From NCBI GenBank assembly GCA_008933995.1, contig WARS01000012.1:1674001-1738000 (forward strand): 64,000 nt of DNA. Direction: 5' to 3'. This document shows, piece by piece, positions 49,678-62,215 of the stretch; position 1 is the first letter of the stretch, and each line of letters begins with the position of its first letter. This DNA is from Datnioides undecimradiatus (taxonomy: Eukaryota; Chordata; Actinopteri; Lobotiformes; Datnioididae). Made by a program: the position numbers and the translations under genes. A model generated the notes under the pieces. That model was not told the DNA's origin. It did no database searches and was given only the letters and a program-made list of their open reading frames with translations.

Positions 49678-51639
49678 TTTTATGGTACTATCTGGTACTA
49701 TCATATTTATCAATCACTAGTTCTACACATTTTGTTATCATTGAAAAAGAGTATGTGTCTGTGTATGTGATTAATGTGTCTTCTAGTAAACCAAAAGCCT
49801 TTGGGAGTCAGAGTTACATAATACTGTTTCATTTTCACTTAGGTGATGAAATGCTGTGAACATGCTTCTTCACTTGAACAACATGTGGCGGCGACAGACA
49901 CAGGCCCTTTGATGAGTGATTTGTAAAACCACAGGTATAACAACAGGTATTTTCAGCTATTCCCCAAACAGAAAATGCCTCTTTCATGTTCCTCCAACTT
50001 GGTACTCACAATCTGAAACAAGGGTGCAATTGTGGTTGTCACCAAACAATGACATTTTTTCTTTCTTTCACTCTCTAAATTCCCCATATCATCTCTACAC
50101 AGACGAGCAATTTGTCTGTCATGAGGTCTGGGGCATCGACCCACTCTGGGCCTATTTCACTGACAACACTGTTATTAGAGGTAAGCCGAGCCAGTGGCAA
50201 ATGAATCTGCCTACTGTTCAGGAGGCCAAGGCTCTTTTCAGCGATTAATTTGATAAATATATTAATTATGAATTTGGATGACAGTACAATCAGATTGTCA
50301 GGCTTCCAGACTTGGCCTTTGTGATAAGTCGGCTTTGAGATTGGGTCTCCTTGGGTTTCAGGAGCTGTCATCCCGGGGGCTCAGCCTCTTATCAGCGCCT
50401 GACCCATTCACTCGGTAATTTCCTGTGTGTTGTAATTAAATGGAGGCTTTCTGATTGCAAGTGACTCTCTTTAAGAGGTGCTCCTTGGGTTTCAGGTGAA
50501 AGCGATGTTCGGCGAGCTGGCTGGCTGTCTCCTCTGCCCTCTGCAGGACTCAAAAGGCACTGAGTTATTTATGCAGCGATGCGTGTGCTTTAAAGTCAGT
50601 ATCTTGTTAATAGTTGAGGCTGAAGAAGAATCCACCTTATCCATCCTGTTTATGGATCTACAATGTTGGCTGATTTGGAACTATTTCAGCATTGGGATGA
50701 ATAATATACAAACTGCTCTGCCTCACTAAATAACCCAATGAAAGAAAGAGTCATTAATCACAACAAATCTCAATAAATAGGTTACATATGGTGTGTTTTC
50801 TTATTTTTCTACAATATTAAGCATGAATCCAGTTACCAAATTACAAAAACATCTATTGTTTTATATGTTTATTGGTCTGTTGGGACCTTGTGGCTGCAGC
50901 TTAATAGTTTAAGAAACCCTCTGCTGGCTGCTGGCAGTTGATTATGGACTTTTACTGTGGGTGCTGACTTTGCCCGTCCATCTCCGGTCAGATGCTGTTA
51001 CAGACTTGGCAGAGGGACATTTCGAACCTGGCGTCCGGCCTGCAGCAGTCATCCTCTGTCACTAGAGTCTGACAAACGACTGCAAGGCAGTTAAAGTGTC
51101 AAAAAGGTCAAGCAAAAAACAATGCCAGAGCAACAGTCAACAAAAGCTTTTATCTTAAGCTAATTCCCAAAGAAGTTACAGGTTTCATTTTACACGTCAG
51201 TTTCAGAGTTGAATTGTGAAGTTCAGGTCCAAACTGACCACGAGACAAGTCTTGGATCAATGAATTGTTCATCACAGCTTCACAACCTGCAGGGAACTGT
51301 AATATTACTCAATGATGAACATAAAAAGTAACAAAATGCCAGGATGACAGAGGAATAGCTTGACTGATGCCAGAGTTGAGTTTTAAAATACTCTATTTCA
51401 ATTAAAAAGTTCACATCTTATTTTTTTTTTACAAAAAATAAAAAGCCTTCAGAGGGTCAGTTCAAATGTACACACATTTACTGCTAATTGATCAATTCTT
51501 CTAATTCGCCAGTGGTAAAACCCCCTATTTTTTAGAGTGGGATCCAATGAAAGCTTGAATTAGCTCAGCTGTGCTGCCTCTAAAGGCACAAAAGGTTTCC
51601 CCGCCACCTTCTTTCAGTTCTCCTCTCTGGTATCACCAA

Positions 51640-51850
51640 GGCCTATAATTAAAATCACGTTTTTTTTTCATACGGCCGGCGAGCGCCATTAATTCATGGA
51701 GTAGTGCCATAATGGAGGTTGTGGCTCCCAGGGTAGCACTGGGGAAGAGGTGGGGCAGTGGCTTTTCAGCATTAATGGCCCCCGTGTGTGCCTGCTATTA
51801 ATCTCAACAAGGATGTGAAGTGGCTTCATCCCAGCTGCAGAAGCAGGACA
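51640..51850. promoter_or_regulatory. Candidate regulatory block (unverified)
   Basis: Contains GCCTATAATTAAAATCACG, CGCCATTAATTCATGG, CAGCATTAATGGCC and GCTATTAATCTC in ~200 bp, mixed with GC-rich non-repetitive sequence. Confidence 0.28.
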
Positions 51851-52599
51851 ACGCCTCCCAAAACACTGCAGACACTAAATGGAGTTTTGTCTTGAGCCTG
51901 TGACATTTAAATAGGTTCTGACAGTGGACTCACCTTTACACGCCATTACTTGTCCATAAAATCAGGAATATTCTTTTCAGCCTGTGCATTTTATTTTACA
52001 AAGGAAGCAGTGTCTTTGTGCAAGAGCAAATATTTGGACAGATACTAATACGACACATTGTTCTGTCTCGTAGGATTTCAGCTTGCTAGTTATCCTCTTG
52101 GTCCAGAGCCCAATCTTTAGGTCACGTCGTGCTTATTTTCAAAGGTGTCAGATAATTCAAATATATGTGACAAGCGGGACATGCAATTTACAAATGTCTC
52201 TCAACAACACCTGGACTATAAATAGCAGGAAAATGACAAAGTAGATAAAACAGCACTGACCTTGCTTTGCCACAAGGAGGAACCACTGATTAAATTTTGC
52301 TACAGTCACAGTTATTGCTGTGAGTGCGTTTGTAATGCTGCAGTGTTTCACTAGATGGCAGGAGTGCATGATTTAATGCCTGAGCTCGCGTAATCAAGTG
52401 AATGAACTTCCAGGATAATCTCTTTTAGGAGCCAAACAGCTGAACAAACAGGAGAGTCACAGCTTTTGCTTTTCAGTCCGGCCAACAGTGACTGCTAAGC
52501 TTTAAAGCAGGTATCTATATAGAACATGACTTATAACCAGGGTGATTATAAGTCATATTGTTTGGTTGTAAATCCCAAATGTTTGTGCAGCAATTACAG

Positions 52600-53090
52600 G
52601 CCCCATGAAATTCCTTCAGCGATTCAGCAGAGCTTATCCTCAATGGATCTGATCACGTTTCCATCTGCAGATTATCACTTAAAGAAACAGTTACCTTAAT
52701 AATGCAATAATGGTTACATCACTGTGTGAGAGCTTACGCGCTGCAGAGAGGACACCAGAGGTTAATTGCCGTGTCCTGCGAGCCAGATAGAGCGGCTCCA
52801 TACAAACAGGAGAAAAAAAACCCAAATGAGACTCTCATATTCATGTAATCACGCTGATATGAAATTAATTTTCTGAAGCCCAAAATCTGCTGTCATCCCC
52901 TTGTTGCATTTGATTCACGCTGGCTACGCTAAGCCGGAAATAAAAGAATAATTAAGCATTAGCGTTTCTCATTAAGGTCCCTCGCAAAGGTGAATGGGAC
53001 ACTGATGAAATTTTTTAAGGATTTATTAAATTACTGTGAAATCAAATTAGTGGAGCAAATTAATCCTTGCAGTGAATTAGATCAGTGAAT
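52600..53090. promoter_or_regulatory. Candidate regulatory block (unverified)
   Basis: Dense in GGTTAATTGCC, GAAATTAATTTTC, AAGAATAATTAAGCATTAG, CTCATTAAGG and GCAAATTAATCC words, with non-repetitive sequence between. It is the largest homeodomain-core cluster in the window. Confidence 0.33.
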
Positions 53091-56000
53091 GAGAAAATTG
53101 ACTTTTCAACACAAAGCAAGGGATGAGAAGGCGGGATTGGTGTAAAACACACAGACACCCTGCGGGCTGTTGAGCTCAGATGATTATCGAGGACGGATGG
53201 CGACAGCTCTTGTTTAACTGAACATGTCCATGTGGGCAACATTTACATATAAGTGGAGACAGAGCAACAAAAAAAATCCAAATGACCAATATTCAATTTC
53301 ATTCAGGTTTTTCTTTTTCTTTTTTTTATCTCAGAGTGGCAAGACTAGCGCCCTTGACTCCTCGGTGCACATGACATTTATTCCTCGATGCTCCTGCACA
53401 TTGATTTATCCTCTCAGTGACGTACTGTACAGCAGTACTGTTGCCTCTCATCACTGTATTCTCCAGGCGTTCCTACACTCTACACGAAAATCTGTGCAAG
53501 CTTTGCAATGATGCCGTAACGTCACGATGTTCTTAGTGCACCAAAGTGTGACGACACGCGGCCTTTAAAGAAAACAAAATGTCACTACATGACAATAACA
53601 AAGATATTAAAATCTGTACTTATATGTATACATGATGTGTACAAGGCACAAACAGTAAAGAAAGAGTTTGACATTGTGTGGAAATACATGTGTTTGCTTT
53701 TCCACAGAGAAGACCAACACTATTGTTATCTATAAAGTTAAAGGGAAGAGGTGAATAGCTTAGCATAGCTTAGCTTGGTTTAGCTGGTGTTGTCCAGAGC
53801 TGGAGCATCTAGTGTTGTTTTCCACCCACAATGAGTTCTTGATGTTGGCTAATAGCATGCTGTTGGCTTCATATAGTGGTTCAGGTGAATGCTCTATCAA
53901 ACGCTTCGTTGATGCTTTGACCCGCTGGTGTTGTTTCAAGATTTCCCAGTTTGATGGTTCCTCACGTATTCAGCTCAGCTGCTATGATGTCTGACAGGCA
54001 CACCCATGTTGTGGAAAGGCTGGTCACCGGCCACTATGTACAATATAATGTGATCCGCTACAGCAGCATAACAATCTACAGTTTTGATTCGCACTGTCAG
54101 AGAACTGTTCATTTAACCACATCTTTATTATAAAAGCTGCAGTTTGCAGTGGCTTTGAACTGGACTGCATTACATCCAGAGGTATTCATAATAGTTTGTC
54201 ATAAATAAACATTAAGCAGATTTATTATTCAGGGTAGAGCTGTTGTATTCAATGCTACTAATACTAACACATATATATAATTTGTAAGACTATATAAATA
54301 TTAATATTTATAAATATTATTTTAAAATGCTGAAATTTGGTTTAAATAAAGGTCAGACTTCAAAGATTGTTAGTCTGTTGCTCCAGCCTCTATACCTCCG
54401 CATCACTGGACTGATTATTTGTCAGATCTGCTTGTTAACACCTATATTCGTGCTGGATGTGCACTGACTGACACTGATCACTTAATCAGCCAGTTGACAT
54501 AACAGGTCTGTTAGGAAACTGGATTACTTTCAGTGTCAAATTAGGACAGTGTAATGTATTTGAATCACAGACTGATTACACTGGTGTCAGGGAGAAACCT
54601 TTGAATTTATTCTCCAGCATGGAGAAGAGTTGGAGAAGAGATCCAATCAAGTTGCAGCTGCATTAAAAAAGCTTTGTGCATTTAAATACACTGAAATCTT
54701 GCGCCCAGGGAACACAAGACAAAATAAAAAACATTTTCTTTATGTTTATCTGGGTGTTTCTGCATCCGAAACAACCTCCATCTTCACAGCGAGTCTGACA
54801 GCTTGGTACTTTGCTGCAGAATTGCTAATAAGAATACATTGCAAATTGTTTGCTTTCGCTGTCTGATGTAGCACGGGCTTCAAAGAACAGCTGATAATGA
54901 CACTGTGAACTCATCTGTGAAATAAAGAGATGAAAGACGGATAGTCTCATTTTTGGAGTTGCTCTATGACCTGGATTGACACGTTCAGGGGTGGATGTGC
55001 GAAAACATCTGTTTTTTATTTTTGTAATGTGGTGAAAATCCCACTGGTGTCAAACTCACTGGCCTGTTTCTGTTCTGTCAACATTAGCCAAAACTACAAC
55101 TCATTCCAGCTTTCCTCTGTAAGGTTCAAAGGTTTTGCATAATTATTATAGGATTCTGACTCCATCCACCAGAAGCTGAGCAGCAAATATTTGCAGATAA
55201 TAATTGCAGCTCGATGTTTTATGGTCCTAATATTAACAAGGAGGCTAAAAGCAATTTGCCAGCACCTACTGTAAAACACCATGTTACACTGAAACCCTTT
55301 TGTTTTGTACCTGTGACACTTGCCGACATTTGCAGCCTTAAGCATATTGTCACACTGCCAAAACCTTCTTGGAGCCTTAATGAAAATAAGCTTGTACTCC
55401 ATAGCCCAGTGCCTGTATTAGCAGTGTTCTGATTATAAATTGCTGATGGCGAGCTCTGGCCTCGGTGCTGGGTTTCCTGGACATCACCACAGCTAATGTG
55501 AAAAGACAGCCGCCTCAGATTGTTCAGGAGGGTTTTGGTGGTGCACTGCCCAGCCAGGCATACAGATGGAGGGTATGTGGAAAAAAGCCTCTTAACATGG
55601 AGGCTCACGGTGTTTTGTTACTACTCGATTATTGTTTATGATGCACAAGCAGCATTTTAATGTCGTAGCTGGTTCAACACAACAATGCATGACAATGAGA
55701 TACGTCTCGTCTGTCTTTTGTAAATGCTGTGACATATCTGAAGTGGAGTTTCATTTAAAGTGAGAGAATATGCAAACACTACCACTGTAAATAAGCAAGT
55801 ATTAGCAGCAAAATCTCTGTTAGCATCAAAACTACTAGACCAGTAAAGCTTATTCTAAATAATAACCTGTAAGCCACTTAAGGATGTAGCTGATCCAAAT
55901 ACATCCAGCTCCAAGATCATATTATACTGTGTCTTTTGGTGCTTTAATGAAATGCTTTAAACATCACAAACACATAAGAAGAAGAACATAAGAAACTGGT

Positions 56001-56734
56001 CAGTGGTGGCAGCGGTGAATATGTGCTGCATTTACACAGTTACTTGAGCAAAAGTATTGCCCGCAAAAGGAGTGTTTATGAAGCAGAGCATGTGAGTGGA
56101 GTCGAGCGGGTGGATTTACGATGGCGCACAGAGAGGATGTTTAAAAACTGGACTTCCAAAAGTGACCAAGCATCTGTGTAACAGTGTCACCAAGTAAGAC
56201 CCAAGATCTGCTTGGAACTTGCAAACAGATGATGTGTGTAGCTGTGTGAACAACTGGTCTTTTACTTTGCATAAAGCAGTAGAAAAGCCCACAGTGTGCA
56301 TCAGATCACGAAAGCTCGTTGGTTGCTTCTCCAGCATTTTCAGGTTTGCACACTGTGAATTTAACCCCTGGGGTCGGACTCTTTTAAAGTGTCTGAGTTG
56401 AGAACTGTCAGTAGCTTCGGTTCTCCATCATGGCATCAAAAGTGCACCGAGTTCTTTGATTGCACCAGCACAATCATAGCTCACCGCTTGCTCTACTTAT
56501 TGGATTTGGTGGCAGCGACTGTTTTATTCCCTCTAAAATGAAATTCAAGTCGAAGGGCTGCTGCTTTGACACCGTGGAGGAGGTCCACAGGACATCACAG
56601 ATGGTGCATTACAAGGGTTACATTAGGGGACTTCCAGGGAGCAATGTATCTACAAGGTAGCAGCTTTAGTTGGTGGATGTTAGAGGTTTCTTGTCAGCAT
56701 TTATTGTGTTACGTTTTAATTATTATGTAATTAT

Positions 56735-57010
56735 TATTTAATTATTATTATTTACCAGGTTGTAAGGGTGGTTTTGTCCAAAGTTTATGGTCCCCAGAGG
56801 AAGAAGCTTGACTGACTTTTGTTATCTCCTGACTTTTCATTCAGGAACCATCATTACGTCAACATGTCAGTCTGTATTTTTGACCAAATATCTTCAAATC
56901 CTCCTCCCATCGACTCTGACTGGACTGTTTGTTTGCTCTGTGCTAATTTGGAAATGTTAGCTTGTTGACATGCAGCGACTGATACCACTCTCATATCTGC
57001 ATGTTTGATA
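56735..57010 (+). repeat. Dispersed fish repeat, copy 3 (degenerate)
   Basis: Contains TTTATGGTCCCCAGAGGAAG, CTCCTGACTTTTCATTCAGG, GACCAAATATCTTCAAA and GGAAATGTTAGCTTGTTGAC in the same order as copies 1 and 2 and in the same orientation. Confidence 0.6.
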
Positions 57011-58879
57011 TATACTGCCAAGGGCCTACTAACTTTGCTTAGCAGGAACACATAGAATAGGAAAATCAGCAGGATGCTTTAATTTTAAAAAAAAGAAAGA
57101 TAATATTGATATTTTAACCTTGGCATTAAAACAAATAGGCTTCTTTAATTGTAAAATGTTGAACTTTTCATTTAATGTAAACCTAGTACAGGTAGTATAC
57201 AAATTATAGGTAGAAGATAACAAGAAAAGCAAAGGACAAAACCTGGTGCACAAAATAGTCTAGTGATTCACCTGCCTTTTTTTAAAAATGATGCATGTAT
57301 GTGCAAGCTGTCACACCAAACCCTGCTCAGTATCAAACGGCTTGCAGTGGTGATGACTCAGCCAGGGGTAACAGGAAGCTGGCGTCTCAGCATTATCGTT
57401 AGCAGTGTCAACACCTTCCCTTCGCCTTCACTTGCAGGTTGACATTTCACTCTGTTTGTATAAAACTCCTTGTCTGAGTGAGTCTCCCTCCTGTCTTCAC
57501 CTCTGAGAGCTCTGTGAGCCATAAGACTGCTTTGCTGCCAGTCAGCTCATAGAGTATGCATGCGCTCTCCAGAGTTACATAACACATAGTCTCAGGTCTT
57601 AGAGTTTTACAAGTTTTCCTATTGTCAAACTCAAACCGAATTCCACAAACTTTCTTCTAAAGTAAGTTCGCCCTCGACTGACCATGGAAATACCGAGTCA
57701 CCGTTTGAGATATGTTCAAAATATACGTAAGTGACAAGCCTATATTCAAAAAGTGAGTCCGCAAAACGTACAAGCTAAAGCATACATCTAGGTTTAAAAT
57801 TTACGCCAGGCTGCCAATCTGAGGGAAGTCAAGTGTGGAATTGGAGCTGGCAGGGAATTCAAATCCGCACTGTCACAGCAAAAAGGAGGAGTGCTGCAGG
57901 CTCTCTCTCTCATCCTACCGCCTCTCCCAGTCAAGTCCTGCGCTTGTTAAACCTTCTGACAGGAGGTATTATCTTCAAAGTGCAGATCTGCAGACCTGAG
58001 ATGTCTTGACTTGTCTCAAACACAGTAGACACGATGAAAAATTCTGATTTATAGGTGATATGCGAGTTTACAGAGTTAAGAAGATAATCAGTGATGGCAT
58101 GCATTGCCCCTGCACGCTGCTCTGACAGTAAGCAGGAGCTGCACGCAGGAGCAATGTGACTTTTTCATCAGCAGCCAAACTGGTAAAAGCAAATGTGCTT
58201 TAACATTCATTGACGTTGTTAACAATTTTGGAACTCGCAGATAAATAATACAGTTGTACAACTTTGCAGTCCAACCTGCTGCTGCTGCTCCACTTGCATG
58301 GACATACGTCACGCTCATGTGCAACATCTCCAAAGATGAATGAATGATGAAATCAGCGAGGGCTAATCCCCATAACCTGGACTGACTTCATTAATGCTTA
58401 CATCATAAACATATGCAGGCATTCTTAATGCTTTGTGTGACCATTGTCTCTCTATCTGACATGATTAATCCATTAGATGCACTCATCAGACGAAGCAGCT
58501 GCTGTGCTGTATTAATTCAAGGTGATATTACCTGAGGCCAGGGGGCGTCAAAGCCTGCGTGTCCACCTCGAATCAGGTCTCATTTACATGGATCTGCATT
58601 AACAAGATGCTTTCCTCAAGTAAATCTTTCAGGTGGAATCAAAGAAAAGCAGCATTCATATTTATAAATAGCTATTTCAGCGCATGTCTGTCTAACGTGG
58701 CATGGCGCTTAATGAGGATGTCTGTGTGGCTTTGTTAAACCTTAAAAAAAATAAATCTTTTTTAAAGATTTGCGAGCTAGAACAACAAAATCCTCCCACT
58801 CATGCACATTAAACCTCCATCCATATCACTCAGTCCCCTCAAAGCTATATTTTTAGAACAACTTTTTTCACAGACTTTA

Positions 58880-59060
58880 TTGTCCACGGAGCTGGCATTT
58901 AATTATGAAAAGAATAATTAAAGCGGCGCCCACAAAGAGCCGCGCTTGTGCCTGAGATCAACTGGTGGCTCGGTGCTGATAAGGCCAGTGAACTGACAGG
59001 GTAAAGCTGCACAAGCAGTGGCACGACAGTGCTGGAGTGTGCCTTTCTCTGAAGGCCGAT
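58880..59060. promoter_or_regulatory. Candidate regulatory block (unverified)
   Basis: CATTTAATTATGAAAAG and GAATAATTAAAGCGGCGCC, followed by a GC-rich non-repetitive segment. It lies 1.6-1.8 kb upstream of the gpr26 start codon, so it may serve that gene. Confidence 0.25.
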
Positions 59061-60290
59061 TGCCCCATCACATGTGAATGTATAATGCTGGAAATGCATC
59101 CATCATAACCAGAGCCTGACTCAGGGCCAAGATGGAGCTACATCTCGGTTTAATATCACCCAGCACTTGGCTGGGTTTTCCGTACTTCCCCTGCAGCCAC
59201 CTTCTCTTTGAATCAAGAGCAAACATCAGCTCATGTACTTAACAGAAGGGTTTACAGGACGGCATTTTAATGAGCCCCACTTTCAAGTCAAATCTCCGCT
59301 TTTTTCTCCTCTTCGTGTTCATCTTTTGCCAACAAGAAGGAGAACATGGTGGCCTGCATACGCTCAAATACTATGTGCATGTGTGTTGCAGTAACAATAA
59401 CTCTTTCCGCCTACACACTCTCACTCTGACTCCCTCCTTCCCCTTATTGTAACCACAACCACCACCTCACCCTGCTCCAGCGCCTTCAGTGGCTCACGTG
59501 CCGCAGCACACTCCGATGAGTCCCACGCTTCAGAGGAAAAATTCTCCACACTCAGGTCCAGAGGGGCAGCAGAGTGTGGGGGCGTCATCCGGCTTCCAGG
59601 GGAACGGAAGATGTTGCTCCTTATCAATCTGATGAAGCAGACTTAATTTGTACAGATATTTGAGTAAAGCACGAGGGGAAGCGATGCTGCTGGAATGCAA
59701 CGACGGTTCAAAGCAAATGAAAACCAGACTTGACCACTTCAACATGAATTCATGTGTCTTTTAGCAGTCAGTTTGACTCCAAAACAAGGTTTGATGAATA
59801 AGCCAGTGTGGGGAAAAAAATAGTTTTTGTTGTAACCTGTATATTCCTCTTTTTGAAAATTCAAATATAAGCTTATTACGGGATCTTGTGTGTGTCCTCT
59901 TTTGTGCAGTGTGTGTCAGTTTTCTTTACCTGAATAGATCATCATCATGACAGTCCTGCTTTCTTAGCCAGGTTTCCTGTAAGAAGAAAAGACGAGAAGT
60001 AAACCTTGGACATATCAGACAATAACGGCATCATGCATTGCGTCTGGAATTATTTATAGAAAATTGTTTTCCAAGTGAAAAATATAACAAACAGAAGCAT
60101 TTTATACACATCCTGTCTCATTTATACATTCTTCTATTTTACTGCAAGCACAAGTTTGGAATATGTGAAAGAAGGCAACTCTGGAGTGTTAATGTAATGT
60201 CCTTTTGCTTGCAGGAATCCCCACTTAACCCTTTTCAATGTTCTTTGTCGTATACCGTTTCTCAGAGGAGACGGGGGGAGAGATCAAGTA

Positions 60291-60672
60291 GCCCACACAC
60301 TGTGCAGTGTGTGCGGAGGGGTGATGCCTCGAGAGCGCATCACAGGACGACAAAACCCCACTGCAAGACGCAGTGCCATAATAGAGCAGCTTTGGCACGA
60401 GAGCTGCTTTCCTGTAGTTTATAGGAAAAGAGGCAGATCGTCCCTCGCGAATCTCCAAAAATACTTCTCAACATGCCGGAATCCACCTGATCATCTTTGC
60501 TGGCTCGCGTGCAGAGACAATGTAGTGGAGCGAGAAAGGGGATCTCCGCCGGTGGAGAGATCTGGGGATGCATGGACACGGTTATGGGTGATTAATGTCA
60601 TTCTGCAGCTGCAAAACGAGACTGGATATGCACACAAAAAGTGGGTATAAGTGAGTTTCGGGGGCCCACAGG
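60291..60672 (+). promoter_or_regulatory. gpr26: gpr26 5' UTR/proximal promoter (presumed)
   Basis: GC and CpG rise in the ~380 bp before the start codon. No TATA box is obvious. The immediate ATG context (CACAGGATGG) has a G at +4 and a purine at -3. The transcription start cannot be placed. Confidence 0.4.
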
Positions 60673-61732
60673 ATGGACACTGCGGAGGTAATACTCTCTG
60701 TGTTGGTGGTTGTGATTATCATAGTGTCGTTGCTGTCCAACGTCCTGGTGCTGATCTGCTTTCTGTACAACCCGGAGATCCGCAAGCAGGTCCCGGGTCT
60801 GTTCAACCTGAACCTCACCTTCTGCAACTTGTTGCTGACCGTGTCCAACATGCCGCTCACTTTGGTGGGACTCGTCAGCAAGTCTCAGCCGGGAGGAGAC
60901 GGCTTCTGTCAGATCGTGGGTTTCCTGGAGACCTTCCTGTCCACCAACTCGATGCTGAGCATGGCAGCTCTGAGCATCGACAGGTGGATCGCGGTGGTGT
61001 TCCCCCTGAGGTACCACTCCAAAATGCGCCACAAAGACGCGGCATTTGTGCTCGGGTACACGTGGGCGCACTCCATGTCCTTCTCCACGGTGGCCACCAG
61101 CCTCTCCTGGGTGGGATATCACCGGCTTTACGCGTCCTGCACCCTGTCCAACCCGCGGGCGAGCAGTCGGACCCAGTTTGTTATCTTCACCGTCTTTTTC
61201 CACTCCTTCACCTTTCTCCTGTCTTTTATAGTGCTGTGTGTCACATACCTCAAAGTGCTTAAAGTGGCAAGATTTCACTGTAAGAGGATCGACGTTATAA
61301 CAATGCAAACTTTGGTGCTGCTGGTGGATATACACCCCAGGTGAGCCCCCTTTAACTGATTATCCCTGCCTGTATTACTCCTGCACCAGACACCTCCTAC
61401 TACTCTTTTGCAATTGTAAGTTTGCATTTTGAAAGCAAGCTTGTTCAGTGAGAAGAGAGCATGTAGAGAAAGCAAAAAAAGCCTCCTGGGAGGAATCAGT
61501 GCAGCTGTTGTCATCCTTTCTTTTAAAATTAATATGAGAGCCTGAAATGACACTGCTCTGTATCTGGGTACAGCTAATGATGCTTTGCAGTCTTTGCACT
61601 GACATTTGCATTGTGTCCTCAGTATTCAGAGGGGACGCAACAGCCGAGTCTATTGAAATGTCATCCAGCGTGATTGCTTTTCTCTGCCACTATACATGTA
61701 CTATATATATTGCTAAAAACCAGTATATAGTC

Positions 61733-61781
<49 letters not shown>

Positions 61782-62215
61782 GCTCAGTTTTATTCTCTAC
61801 ATCTCAGCTCCTGTCGAGAAGGTGCACACTGGTGCTCTAACTCCTGCCTGTCTTTACTCACACTGATGACCTCATTATCATGACATCACAGCCATGGCGC
61901 ACACACAAATTCACTCGTGCAGACACACAGATGGCGTTGAAATTGTCATTCTTGAAGCGGGGATCCTCACTTTGTATTGCGCTGGAGTCTTCATAATAAA
62001 TCTATTACCATATGCTAGCATGTTGTTTAATTAACCCCAGATATATCCACTCGTTGATGTCTCGTATGAGGATTTTAGAGTCACTCATTCTGTGTTTCCA
62101 GTGTTCGCCAGCGTTGCCTGGAGGAGCAGAAGAGGCGACGACAGAGAGCGACGAGGAAGATCAGTACCTTCATTGGCACCTTTATGCTCTGCTTTGCTCC
62201 CTATGTGATCACAAG
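60673..62215 (+). CDS. gpr26: Orphan G protein-coupled receptor 26 (5' part; truncated by window end)
   Basis: Coding exons 60673-61340 and 62102-62215 give 260 residues and end in a donor (ACAAG|gtgaga); the remaining ~75-80 residues (TM7 and tail in the human protein) are beyond the window. The class A receptor features seen are TM1 (VLVVVIIIVSLLSNVLVLICFL), TM2 (NLTFCNLLLTVSNMPLTLVGL), TM3 with the extracellular Cys and ending in SIDRWIAVVFPLRY, TM4, an extracellular-loop Cys (YASCTL), TM5, and a basic third loop FHCKRIDVITMQTLVLLVD...QKRRRQRATRKIS leading into TM6 (IGTFMLCFAPYVI). The DRY motif is DRW, as in human GPR26. GPR26 and its paralogue GPR78 are brain-expressed, constitutively active receptors that raise cAMP. 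Linkage to bub3 favours gpr26 over gpr78. Confidence 0.93.
61735..61779 (+). repeat. (TG)n microsatellite in gpr26 intron 1
   Basis: Forty-five bp of pure TG dinucleotide, about 395 bp after the end of exon 1. Confidence 0.95.

Larger units (their letters stand above)
45015..60290. other. Gene-free interval NERD gene to gpr26
   Basis: About 15 kb with no recognisable exon. Open frames are short, lack domains and lack splice-site support. It contains a 32-bp palindrome (49646-49677), one dispersed repeat copy (56735-57010) and several AT-rich blocks with TAATTA cores (46960-47590, 51640-51850, 52600-53090, 58880-59060). The NERD gene and gpr26 diverge from this interval. Confidence 0.5.

Noticed and set aside
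60598-61335. Minus-strand open frame of 245 codons opposite gpr26 exon 1
   Set aside because: Antisense of a GC-rich receptor exon; composition is biased and no domain is recognisable, whereas the plus frame is a clear class A receptor.
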